Position numbers and translations under genes: made by a program
The notes under the pieces: generated by a model
What the model was told of the DNA's origin: nothing
The model's database searches: none
The model's input: the letters and a program-made list of their open reading frames with translations, nothing else
NCBI GenBank assembly: GCA_024516035.1
Contig: CM044957.1
Span: forward strand, 19,739,031-19,803,030
Direction: 5' to 3'
Length of the DNA: 64,000 bases
Origin: Bactericera cockerelli
Taxonomy: Eukaryota > Arthropoda > Insecta > Hemiptera > Triozidae
Shown: one piece after another, positions 30,961-42,095 of the stretch
Layout: each line of letters opens with the position of its first letter
Position numbering within the stretch: the first letter of the stretch is position 1

Positions 30961-33900
30961 GTCAGGACACCTGGACAATGGACATGTGTATACAATAGTT
31001 TGTGTGAACCATTCCCAAAAAATACTTATACAGAAAAAAAAGACATAGGTACTACAGTGAAACTAAATTTACTAACTTTATAACTATACATCTTTTATAA
31101 CTATGCTTTTAAAAATCAATATAGGATATAACAACTATTCATCCTATCATTGTTAACTTTCACAGTACTGAATAAATAGATAGCTAAATAATAAGTTAGA
31201 CAGGTGTATCCAGTGTTAGTGTTTTTTTTATGTAAAAAATATCACAGTAAAAAATTGAATTAAATTTAAGAAAATTGAATTGAACATGGTTAGAGACTTA
31301 CAAATTATAGCTTGAAAGAGAGAAAAGGAAAGAAGACACAGAGGCAGATAAATCAGTACAAAAGAAATGTGAAGACAGGGACAGAAGAAAGCAAGATAAT
31401 GAAGGAGGGAGATAAAGGAACTTGGGAGGTATAAACTTTCCAGGGAAGGTATCGACATAGTCTCACCTGTATTTCCAGTGACCTAGTTTACCTCCTACCC
31501 TTTCTCCCTCCCTTACCTACCTGCATACTTTTCCTTTCTGCATTTCATCCTCCATAATTTCCAAGTTAGCGAGGTAAGGCAGGGGCTTTACATTTATACT
31601 CAGAGGAACATTATGTTGGTAGTAATAATAATATTCCGGTTCATAATGACGATGATGTATCTGAGAGTTGCGAGAAGGTTTCCAGCCTGTGGGATAGTAG
31701 AGGGTAGGGGGGCTGTTGGTAAAAAAGCAAAGGACGGGAAGTTTTGACTTCATTTTCGCCAGAATGTGGGAGAGTCAGACGTACCTTAACATTTTGTAAA
31801 ATTAAATTTCACTCGTTCTAAACTAACTTTCGTACTCATGCATGGTTCCTTTTCGCAAGGGAGGGTGGGGGCTCAGTGGATATACATATACAATTATACA
31901 TACATAGTTGTCTATACCTTTACCTGCTCCATGTTTGTCAATCCTGGCTTTTTGTCCCCGGAAAGATTTTGTGAGGGACTGACTGCTCACTACTTTCGCA
32001 TTGAATTTCAGTTTTGTATGGTTTACATTCCAGAGGTGCAATGATAATGATAATAGTAACATTCAGATTCTAAAAAGAAAGAATTGTTTATAACAGAACC
32101 TCTTCAATTTACACACAAGTTCAACTTACCATTATACATCAGTGAGTGAGTGGGTTAGAGTTTTACGTATAATATAAATTATTTCAGTCTCTTATTTTAT
32201 CCTTTCCTCTTCCTTTCATTCTGTTCTTTGCATTCTCTGATGTTCATTTCTTTCTTCACATTTACCTCACTTCATTAGGTATCTTCTTCCCATTGATAAA
32301 TAGGGGTGAGATTAACATGAAGAGGAGTCATCAATTGTACTCATTTTTGATTACGAGAAAGAGAGCGAGAGAGAGACAGAGAGTAAGAAAAATACAAATC
32401 ACTGTATAGTTATAATAGTAATTATAATTAATAGTTCCGTGGATATTATTTACCATCATTAATCCTCGAGCCTTTACCTTGAATATTCGGAACCCACTGC
32501 TCATTACCTGTGATTGACGTTCCTTTTGATAGCACTTTCCAAAATTAAATTTTCAAATGGAGAGGAGAAAAAATGATAAATATTATGAACAATAAGATCT
32601 GACTTGGGATATTGGCCTTGGTTGGGTGTGTGCTTGACACCTCTTTCGTTTTGAAAATAAATTGAATTTTGCACTTTCAATAGAACTCAAAGCTTGAGGT
32701 ACTTCCTGGGAAACATTATTCATGTTGGGTATGGCATCCACGTTCAAAGCTTCCTGTGCTTTCAAAAGAAGAATAGGTTTTCACGATCCTGTGCTTGAAA
32801 ATGTCCTTGCTTTTATTTAAGTGTTAATTCTATTGGCCTGGAACTAAAGTTTGCTACTTGGAAATTAATTTTGATCAAGATTTTGCGAAAATAGCGAGCA
32901 GTTTTCTAAAGTATATATTTTCCTCATTTTATTTAATTTCTAAAGCTTTTCATCTTCATCAATACCTCTCAAAGCGTTTGAAAGACCAACGAAACTAATG
33001 ACTTTTTTTATGTATTCGGCGACAGTTTTTCGAACGAAAATATTTCTTGTCTTAGTAAAATTAATTATTTAGAACCTACCACAAGATGAAAAATATCAAA
33101 GCTTACTCCTACATAATATTATAAGTTATACGTTCCTCTGTCTCAGAGACCGTAGAGGCAAGCACAAATTTTCTTTTTGGTTTTTCTAAGAAATAACTCA
33201 TAGGAATGTCTTTAGACTGACTACCAGCAATGTAAGTAATCCTGTCAAGTGTCAGAGCTATTCAAAGGTTTTCCTTGTTGAAGGAATAACCTTTGCCATT
33301 CAGTGAAGGAACAGCACGAGTGTTTTCATTCATAATACTATTCATATTCTATTGAGGAAAAACTTAATTATTATTTTATTATAAAAGATTTTCTATAGTA
33401 AAAATACTTCTAATATTTTTCGTTCAGTTAAATCTTGCGAGGTTTCAGCAATCTACCACAGGTAGACAGTAGTGATTGTGTATTTTAAACATATTATTAA
33501 CTATTATTTGTTTTTCTCTCTGGACAGAGAAAGTCATGTTGAACGCGATGGAAGTTTCAATTTGTTAAGGTTCCTGTGGTCATATTTATGTAGCGGACTG
33601 GATAAATTTCAAGCAAAAACTGGCCTAAAATCGGACCTTTCCTAAAAGCAATACCTGAGGAGGGTTATAACTTGAGGAGGGACCGGGAATTTTGGACTTT
33701 TGAATATTTTTTAGGAATTGTGAGGCAATTTTTCTTGAAAACATCTCCTATCAATAATAATTATTGCTATCTAAACAATCCAGACATAAAAACAGAGATA
33801 TAAATCTTTCATTATTTCTCTTTTATGTATAGAGATGTATTTCTTATGACTCAAATAGTTGAAAAACCTTTATTTATAAATGTCAACTTCAAAATTAGAG

Positions 33901-36091
33901 AAGGAAAGAATAAGACCAGGCATGGGAACAAAACAAGCAACCTAGATTTTCAGAGCGCTGCTATCCACTTAGCCAAAGAGGCTAAACCCAACTTTATAGT
34001 TTCAGACATTTTCACAGCACTCCTTCACGAAAAAGTTTTCCAAGGCGAAAGTTTGAAGAATGTGAGATGACTGGTGATTTTTCTTTCCTCCCTGATAAAT
34101 GACACTTCTTTTGTTTTTCCGAAGATTTTTTTGTTGTAAAAATTGCGTCAACATATTTCCCGTTGACCTTAGTGATTGAGAGGAAGAGAACTGCCATAGA
34201 TGCTGAAAAAACTTCATGGATTAATTTTAATTAGGATATTTAGAAGTTGGATTAAGTTGGGAATGAAGAAGAGAGACATGGAGAACTTGAGAGATTGGCA
34301 CGAGCGCAATTTTTTGAAAACACTAAAAGAGAAAAAGTTAATCAGAAGTAGAAGAGCTCACGAGACCCTTTACGTACACATCAGGCACTTCCTACTTATA
34401 TTGTATCAATAAGGAAACACTGAAAGAAACACAAGAATATTTATACGAACAATGAGTGAATGTGTTAGACGATCTGGCAACATTTTTTGAACTGGATTCG
34501 ATGCATTTTTTAAATATGGGTGTCTGAGGATCATAAAATTTACAAAATAATAATATAGTACCTACTACCTACTAGTGCAAAGGTCTCTAGGCTAAAGGTC
34601 CTAAAACTTCTGTACCACTGCCTAGTACCTGAGCACTATGTGGGGGGGTGGTCCAAAAGTACCTTCCTAAACTTTTAAACAAAAAGACGGAGTTATTGAA
34701 AATTTCCATTGAATAAAATTGTCTTGTATGGTGATCATTCATACAAATTTACTTATTTTTAATTACTTGGAATATTTTTTTTTCTTCTTACCACCGAGGT
34801 AATCGTGCAAAGACTAGCACGCATAGCTTATTACATAATAACTACTACCCAAAGGTCTTTTCGATATTTAATTATATTTTATTGAAAACTGACCATCAGA
34901 TGTCCCTAGTCGATCATGCATTAGGTGTATCGAAAAACCCACTTGAACAAAAAGGGTCTCTTCAGAGCTCTGACTTGAAAATGAGTAAGAATTTGGCATT
35001 AGTCTACGAAATTAGGAGATATCCGTTTGTTAATTTATACAGTTACACGAGCCATGTACTTGCAGAACATTGGAAACTAGAGAAGAACTAATTTCTTTTG
35101 TGTTAATGGCATTGAACAGATATTGGCTTCACTTCGCGACAATGTAGTACATACATTATACGTTATATGTTTTCATGTAATTTTATATTTATCTCAGCTC
35201 AATACTGGGTAAGTACATAATTATATTCAGTTATTTTCTTCAAAATTTGATATTGTTTATCATAATAATAAATCCAGGTTGATCAAAAGAAACATGCCCC
35301 GATTATTCTAACCCGCCCCACTGTAATTCGCCATGCTGGGAAATCCTCGTACACGGAAAATTAACAATTGGCCCTAGTAGACTGACACACAGTTTTATTT
35401 TTCAAAAATCTCCACTCCTAATCTGTCAATCTGGAGAGCCACTGACAGTCAGTCACATTGCCAATTGCTAGAGAATATTAGAAGAGGTTTTCCTTGCATT
35501 CCCTCTCTATCGGATGACTTTTCCTACACCGAGTCATTAATTTGCCTTCTAAAAGAGGCAAATATTTTTCACGAAATCTAAAAATAGCACGGAATCAGCA
35601 CGCACGACAGGTGTAAGTCATTTACCAGGAAAACGAAAAACACATAAGTTCTGTAAGTTGAAAATTTATTTTAGGTGTTCGAAAGTCCCAATTATTGAAT
35701 TATTTATTTATTAATGAACTAAAATGAACTAAAATGCCAAAAAGAATGCGTCAAATGTCTGCAGCATGCTCTTGATGTAATGAAACACCTCCCTCTCATC
35801 TTTCCTCAACAAATAAACCTTGAAAACAAATAGAGAAATATTCAAAGATACTCTGCTCTTATCACTGCCGGGATCTGCGGAAATGTTAAAGGGAATATGG
35901 CTTCCTGGATGACAGGACATATCCTGCCTGTGGATTCTGTAGAGTCTCAGCGAAAAAATACGTTTCCTGTAAGAAAGGACAATTATGTAGATTGTACCCC
36001 GGAATTGAAGAAATAGAATAAGGTATAGACCAATAAGGAGTACGTATACCTGCGCCCCGTTCCAGAAATACTCTCCAGCTCTCCACTCTCA
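30961..36091. other. 5-kb stretch with no recognised gene
   Basis: AT-rich DNA with no transposon ends, RNA gene or conserved protein that I can identify. Open frames here are at most about 80 codons, low in complexity and not joined by convincing splice sites. A small GA-rich run lies near 32350-32385. Confidence 0.4.
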
Positions 36092-36195
36092 AAATCTCCA
36101 TTTCAACCGTCGCACAACGCACTCTGATTGGTTATTGCGTTCAAATTAACCAAGCAGAGAGTGCGTTGTGCATGTGACAGTTGAAAGGGAGATTT
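36092..36195. repeat. 104-bp imperfect hairpin
   Basis: The left arm (AAATCTCCATTTCAACCGTC, GCACAACGCACTCTGATTGG) pairs with the right arm (CCAAGCAGAGAGTGCGTTGT, GTGACAGTTGAAAGGGAGAT) with a few mismatches and bulges around a loop of about 12 bases. It could be a small MITE or a hairpin RNA; flanking duplications are not clear. Confidence 0.7.
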
Positions 36196-36254
36196 GGGGA
36201 CTATGATAGTGAGGAAGGTCACTGAAATGAGGGCCTACTGCTAAATACTTGATA

Positions 36255-36400
36255 TTCGAGCCGACCTCCGAGGCTCAGTGGTTAATGAACCGGAGGTTAC
36301 AGGTTCGAATCCCGGCTGGATCGGACCTATTAATTTCGTTTCCGGAATGGCATGGGTGCAAAGGAAAGGTGCCTTGAAGTGATGCGAAACTACCTTTTAA
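36255..36400 (+). repeat. tRNA-derived SINE, family 6
   Basis: The head reads CCGAGGCTCAGTGGTTAATG (A box) and ACAGGTTCGAATCCCGGCTG (B box). The body GAATGGCATGGGTGCAAAGG is followed by GTGCCTTGAAGTGATGCG. No second copy was found in the window. Confidence 0.6.
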
Positions 36401-37299
36401 AAAAAAGGTCTATTTACAAAATATATGCCATAGGTGGATCAATGTAAACAGTAACAAATTAATCGCAAATATCTTTTTTATTATAATATAAATTTTGAAT
36501 AAATGGCCGCGACTTTTCTATGAATCAAAAAATGATCGAACTCAGAACAATATGAGCTGTATGAATTCTGTGACCTCTGAAAAGAAAAAAACTAAGTAAG
36601 AGAAAAATCAAACGCTTTTGAGGAAAAAAAAGAGAGAGAGAAATAGTAACACGTGTGCTCCACGTGGAAAGAATCTCTCTTCCACCTAACCCACCCTCAC
36701 CCAGCCTAATATTCCAGCCTGACCCACTTACCCACATTTTTACGCTTTCATAACTCCCTCATACCCCATTTTCTCTGTCTCTTTCTCTCTCACTCTCTCG
36801 TAAAGGCCTTGTAAAGGGGCATTGTACGCATAAAACCTTCTTCGAATTCCAGCCTTTTTTTATGAGCAATGGAAGTATTTCCGTTTGTTCCCAAGACATT
36901 CTGTGGTGGGGCTGGGGATGAGTTGTGAAATATTCCTGACGAGAAGGGTTCTATTGGGGTGGAATATTTTTACGGTAGTCATTTTGATAAGAATAAGGTG
37001 ATTTTGTTGTTTTGATTCGTACAAAATTGTTCTCGCTGTTTCTGAAAAAGAGGCAAAAAAAAGTAGAAAACGCTGTATGGCTTAATGCTTAATACACAAA
37101 CATAGATGAGGAAACCCCATGCACCCCTGGCCTCCCCCTCCACCCCCTCCATACCGCCCTAGGGACGCCCATCGCCCGTGACTGACATCGCGTGATGGTA
37201 ATGTGCCTGCGGGACTAATTTGGACATTGGATGTAGTTTCAAATTGTTATAACCTACATTAGTTCATCGGGTGTATTATTATTCCTCGGTAGCGTCAAG
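36401..37299. other. intergenic, no recognised gene
   Basis: AT-rich DNA with a CT/GA-biased stretch (about 36620-36800) and no supported gene. Confidence 0.35.
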
Positions 37300-37497
37300 A
37301 GAAGTAGAAGGAGAAGGTGAAGGTGAAGGAGAAAGAGAAGGAGAAGGAGAAGGAGAAACGAGAATCGAGAATCGAGTATCGAGAATCGAGAATTCAGAAT
37401 CGAGAAACGAGAAAGGAGAAAAGAGAAAGGAGAAAGAGGAAAATAATAAAGGAGAAGGAGAAAGAAGGAAAGGAAAAGAAGAAGAAATCATTTTGAA
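37300..37497 (+). repeat. long polypurine tract
   Basis: About 200 bases that are almost entirely A and G on the plus strand, built from GGAGAA, GGTGAA and GAGAATC-type microrepeats. Its glutamate/arginine-rich translation has low complexity and no support as a gene. Such tracts can adopt triplex structures. Confidence 0.85.
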
Positions 37498-37690
37498 GTA
37501 AACTCAGAGTAAAACACAGAACTCCACAATTTGGATCTGGTGATTATTATAATTACTATTCGAAGTAGTTCAGACATGAGTTTCATTTGGCTTTGAACTT
37601 CATTTATAAACTGGGTCAATCCGGACAATTGGTTGACACAAAAAACTACGTGCGTAGCTGCTTTTCTACAGATAAAAAAAACCTACAGAT

Positions 37691-37851
37691 AAATCTCCCT
37701 TGCTATTATCCCATATTAACTTATGCTGGTTTTTGAGTCGGTTCAACCTCATGATCGAGGTTGGTAGGGTGGAGCACGTTTTTAATGGCTGGACGCCCTT
37801 CTTAGAGCCAACGATTCTATTTAGTTTTAACGTCTATTGGTTTTAACGATC
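37691..37851 (-). mobile_element. 5'-truncated SINE, family 3, with target duplication
   Basis: The body matches the left half of the SINE at 9474-9825 (AACCTCATGATCGAGGTTGG and TAGGGTGGAGCACGTTTTT). A direct repeat CCTACAGAT flanks it (37682-37690 and 37852-37860). The tRNA-like head is absent, consistent with premature end of reverse transcription. Confidence 0.75.
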
Positions 37852-38145
37852 CCTACAGATGTTTGGTGTAAAAAAAAAGAGATAGTCGTAAGCAGAAAAT
37901 TTCTTTTCCAACAATCACATAATCAGTAATCAGTTATCACAGAATTACAAAATTTGATACAAAAAAATATAACTATTTGTAAATTGAAACAATACATTTT
38001 AATAAAAAATAATGCTCTGATTGAAATTTTGTCGCCGAAACTGCACTCATTAACAAAACAAATCTCAATATACTATACTATTAATATACCTATCTATGTA
38101 CAAGTTACATAACATCAAAATGTATTATGTAGTAAGTACATGAAT

Positions 38146-38531
38146 CTGAGCGCACGGCAGTGCGCCAGGCCAAGTTCCAGCAAGCACGGCAGTATATCTT
38201 TACACGAACCGATTCACCCGGTTTTTCAAATTCTTATATCTTTGGTTCTGATGATTACCCTTATATTTTGGCATATAATATGTACATTTCTTAGTACCAC
38301 TAAAAACTCACTAAAATTCAATACAATACATTTTTTTTCAAAGAAATGTAATTTTAAAATTTCCTATTGTGTTACTGACTGACTGACAGATCATCAAAAT
38401 TAAAGGCACTTCCCGACAACCTAGAAAGCTGAAATTTGCATGGTGGTAGTGTTTAATGTTAAAGTACATGGAAAAATCTGAAGCGTTTGCTATTCAACTG
38501 CTGTTAAACGGTGTCGTTTTGGGGAGCATAT
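38146..38531 (-). mobile_element. Helitron-like element with one satellite unit
   Basis: Read on the minus strand: one 160-bp-type unit (CAAATTTCAGCTTTCTAGG, GGGAAGTGCC), then GTCAGTCAGTCAGT, the conserved segment with CCGGGTGAATCGGTTCGTG, and the terminal hairpin GCGCACTGCCGTGCGC plus TCAGAT ending at about 38146. No coding capacity. Confidence 0.6.
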
Positions 38532-39000
38532 AATGTGTATACGCGCCTCTATGAATATGTCTGAAAATCGGATTCTTGACTATTTAAAACGCTAAAATTT
38601 CGTAGGTTGCTCTAGAATACTCTAGATTCTAGATTAATAGAAACATAATGAGAAAAATAAAAAAAACGGGTCGTTTTAAGTGTCGTTTGGTGTCGTTTTA
38701 GGGAGCAAAGTATGATAAAAATGAAAACTAAACTGTTTGTATAGCATTAATTGTGCAAGGTCTATGTAGAAATAGAAGAAAAAAAATAAGATTTGAACTT
38801 CTAGTTTGACAGTGCCGCACAATTGAATCGGTCTGGAGAGTATATTCGGTCGAAATATAGCAAATTAAAAATGTGAAGTATGATTTCTTTGTGGTGGAGC
38901 TCAAGTTCTCTTCACAATTTTTGTGGGTAGTGCAGCATTAATAAGAATCTCCTTTGATTTTCGTCGTCTAACTTAGATACCCATATACATATACTGATTT

Positions 39001-39495
39001 ACAAAAAGTATTGATATCCCCCAAAAAAACTACCGTTGAAAAAATGGCCAAGTTCGTGAGCTCCTATCCAAAAAGTTTTGCCAATGACGGTAGTGATATC
39101 TTGTTTGCGGCCAAGTTACCTTGGTACTTAACCATCCCTTTTTATGAAAAACCGTTTTCAGAGTAATTTTGTATGTTTTAAACTGTCACCTATCCTCTAA
39201 CTTGGAAAATTTATGATATCGTTTGTCTAGAATATTCTGGAAAAATGTATTTACATAAATGCCAATTTAACAACTAAAAGGAGAAAAAAATGGTCAAGTT
39301 AGAGGATAGTTGGCAGTTAAAAACATATAAAATGAGGAACTTAGAAAACGGGTTTAAAAATAAAATAAAAAATCGTTTGGTACCAAGTTATTAACTTAGC
39401 CGCAAACAAGATTTTACCTTCATTGGCAAAACTTTTTGGATAGGAACTCACGAACTTGGCCCATTTTTCAATGTTAGTTTTTTAGGAGGTAAATG
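39001..39495. mobile_element. foldback element, copy 2
   Basis: Arms 39001-39205 and 39296-39495 are inverted copies, more diverged than in copy 1, around a spacer of about 90 bp. Shared blocks include AGTGATATCTTGTTTGCGGC, CTATCCTCTAACTTGG and the outer end AAAAAGTATTGATATCCC. The spacer differs from that of copy 1. Confidence 0.8.
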
Positions 39496-39691
39496 TAACG
39501 AGTACATGCAAAATGTAAATAGTAAAATAAGTAGGCTATATATATCTCGAAATAGCGTAGGCATAATGTTATGCATGTAGTGAGTGCATTTTAATACTGT
39601 CCCTATTGTCCTGGTGCTTTCACCTCAATGATAACATTCAGTGGGCTGCTCTCCTGATTGTTATTCAGGAAGCTAACTCCGAATTGAATCT

Positions 39692-39764
39692 TTAAGCCGG
39701 CCACACACATAGGCTACATGCTGTAGAAACGAGCAGCGTGCACGCACGTGTGTGGCCGGCTTAA
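39692..39764. mobile_element. 73-bp palindromic mini-MITE with TTAA ends
   Basis: TTAAGCCGGCCACACACA (39692-39709) is mirrored by TGTGTGGCCGGCTTAA (39749-39764). TTAA sits at both extremities, which fits a 4-bp TTAA duplication as made by piggyBac elements, but the termini do not start with the usual CCY. The interior is only about 40 bp. Confidence 0.65.
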
Positions 39765-41638
39765 CAGATTTGTGACCCAACTCATGTAAAAAGATTCACG
39801 GAATGATGTCCTTCCGTAAAAAGTATTTCTAAACCACCAGCGGTAAAAATCACGTCAATTATCAGTATTTTCCTATATAATGATAATATTACCAATTTAT
39901 GAGGGACTTCCTTACTTACAACTTTTAAATACAAAGTTATCATAATTGGTTTGATTATAAGAGTGAGTTCAGAACTCAAAGCCCACCTGCTTCGATGCTC
40001 AAACCTCCGACTCAAACCTACTCAAACCTCCGACCTCTCTGTTGATTGGTTGACTCACAGACTGCTAAGTATATCTCTGTGATGGTAATACTCACTAGTA
40101 CCTAACTACTGATTTTGTCCTCAAAAACCATCAGGACTTTTATTCTAAATAAAACCATTGGAACCTACACATGAATTCTTCTACCACAAGCACAATGAGA
40201 TTGGTATTTTGCATGACCCTCTTCTGCGGATATGGAACAATAAAAATTAAATACTACGTACATAACAACAGATCATTGATTAAAAATTCGCTGCCATAAC
40301 TATTCTGGTGCTTCAGGATTATTTATTAATTGTTTTCTTTGCAGGACAAACAAACATGACCCACAGCCATGATCTAATTAAAATTCCAACAAATAAAGTA
40401 CGAATTAAATCTCGAGAGTTACTCAAACCACCCTCAGTAAAATTTAAAATGACTGGACTCGAACCAACAACCTTGAGGTTACGGGTCCGCTCTTGTGAGC
40501 ATCAAATTTTCGAAACATTGCGAGAAAAAACGGATTTTTTTGATAACTCGTCGTGATCCTGCCGCAATGTTGACCCAGACCTCTCCTCGTGCTCGCCCGT
40601 GCCTATCTGTCTAGCACTTCTCTTGTGTCGAGTTCCCCCGTCGGGGCGCATGCGTGGGAAAATCACAAACATAGTAAAAAAAACCTTTGGAAAAAAGTAA
40701 GAGGGAAAACGGAGGATTAGATTCTGGTTTGGTATTTTACCTCGGTCTTCTAGCATTGCCATCACTTTCAAAAATGTCCCCAGAAGTTCTTATCATCGAG
40801 AAGTGAAGCTCTCACTAAAATTCTTATAAATAATATTTATGTTTTTAATTTTTTAATAATATCAATGACATTCGTTATTTTTTCAATTGTACAGAACTTT
40901 CTTACATTAGTTATTGTTAAGTGGAATTTATAATTACTCAATATTATTATTGTAAATATAAAGATATTTTTACTATATTCTGTCTTATCGTATCATGTAA
41001 ATTAGTATTAAATTTGTTGTTATTATTAAGTTGTTATAAAATTATCAAATGTTAAAGTAATAAATTAGACTGTAAAATACTTGAATTTAGTTATAAGTTA
41101 AATATCTGTTTTATAATAGTTAACTTAATAGACATCGGACTTCTTACAATATTTTATTATTTACCAACCCATCACGGAGCTTTTTTATCATCACCATAAA
41201 AAAATTAAATAAATTTACCCGATGAATAAATAAAAATATGTAAAATCTAATCCTTTTTTAACACTCACAGGCGGAATTTGTAACTAAATATTGTAATAAG
41301 ACATCCTTACTTACTATCACACGTGTGAGAAATACTCAAAAATTATGTACCAACAATGTCATAAGATTTAATTAACCTTGTTTTCATTTTAATAATCATA
41401 ATGTTAGAGGTATTGAAATCAAAATCTCCATGTGACATGGAAAATATTTCAACTAAACTTGATCAATTCATTAAGTACAAGAAGAATTATCAATTCGGTA
41501 AAATACTTTGCAAATCTAATCGATAAAAGGGTCATTTGAATAACCGCGCTTTAACCTTCGCCATACGTGTAAATTCACAATCGAGGTCGTTACAAAATTT
41601 GCAACTGTCAATCGAAATAAAAAGTTTCTGCCGTCACA
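39765..41638. other. upstream region of the GPCR gene
   Basis: It contains a family 2 SINE on the minus strand (about 40378-40500) and AT-rich DNA. The last few hundred bases should include the 5' untranslated region of the GPCR gene. An in-frame TAA at 41618-41620 bounds the GPCR coding start. No TATA box or other core promoter element could be assigned with confidence. Confidence 0.45.
40378..40500 (-). repeat. tRNA-derived SINE, family 2, minus copy
   Basis: On the minus strand GAGCGGACCCGTAACCTCAA and GTTGGTTCGAGTCCAGTC resemble the family 2 head. The following body is diverged but includes GGGTGGTTTGAGTAACTC. Confidence 0.5.
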
Positions 41639-42095
41639 ATGGGATATCGTTGGCCCGTGGACCAGTACTACCACATCGATCTCTCGTCCCGAGACGGCTA
41701 CGATCTCAGCCGTTTCCTGCTTGAGCAAAACGAGGACTCTCTGATGATGAAGGCCACAGATCCGTTGTTGGAGATGAGCGGGACGGTCCTGCCGGATCTG
41801 AACGCAAGCGGTCGCCTGGGGGGAACACTGGACCTCCTGCCGGCCCTGACGCTCAACACGACGGGACCAGAGCTCCTGTACCGGCACTCCCCTGGGGTGA
41901 CCATCGCCTTCATCATAGGCTACCTGGCCGTGTTCCTCATAGGCCTGGTGGGCAACTCCCTGGTCATTGCCGTCGTGATCCGCTCGCCCCGGATGCGCAA
42001 CGTTACCAACTACTTCATCGTGAACCTTGCCGTCGCGGACATGCTGGTCATCACCTTGTGCTTGCCGGCCACTCTCATGGCCAACATCTATGTCC
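41639..42095 (+). CDS. SIFaR: class A GPCR, first coding exon, SIFamide receptor-like
   Basis: The exon gives residues 1-152 plus one base and ends at the donor C/GTAAGT. The start is the ATG at 41639 because an in-frame TAA lies at 41618. Residues 1-83 form an extracellular amino terminus with two N-glycosylation sequons (NAS at 55, NTT at 73). TM1 is about 86-112 with the GN signature ([11 protein letters not shown]106). Intracellular loop 1 is [14 protein letters not shown]2 is about 124-147 with LAVAD (D134). [15 protein letters not shown] and [12 protein letters not shown] are close to what I recall of insect SIFamide receptors, vertebrate NPFF-receptor relatives. The dangling C would start a proline codon, fitting the VPW that usually follows. 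These receptors couple the SIFamide neuropeptide to G proteins in neurons. The exon is GC-richer than its surroundings. TM3-TM7 exons were not found. Another NPFF/SIFa-type receptor remains possible. Confidence 0.75.

Noticed and set aside
33825..35091. Cluster of small frames that could be exons of a gene
   Set aside because: The translations have no domain, the strands disagree and no GT-AG junctions connect them.
37271..37501. Glu/Arg-rich 76-codon frame
   Set aside because: It is a polypurine microsatellite; the composition explains the frame.
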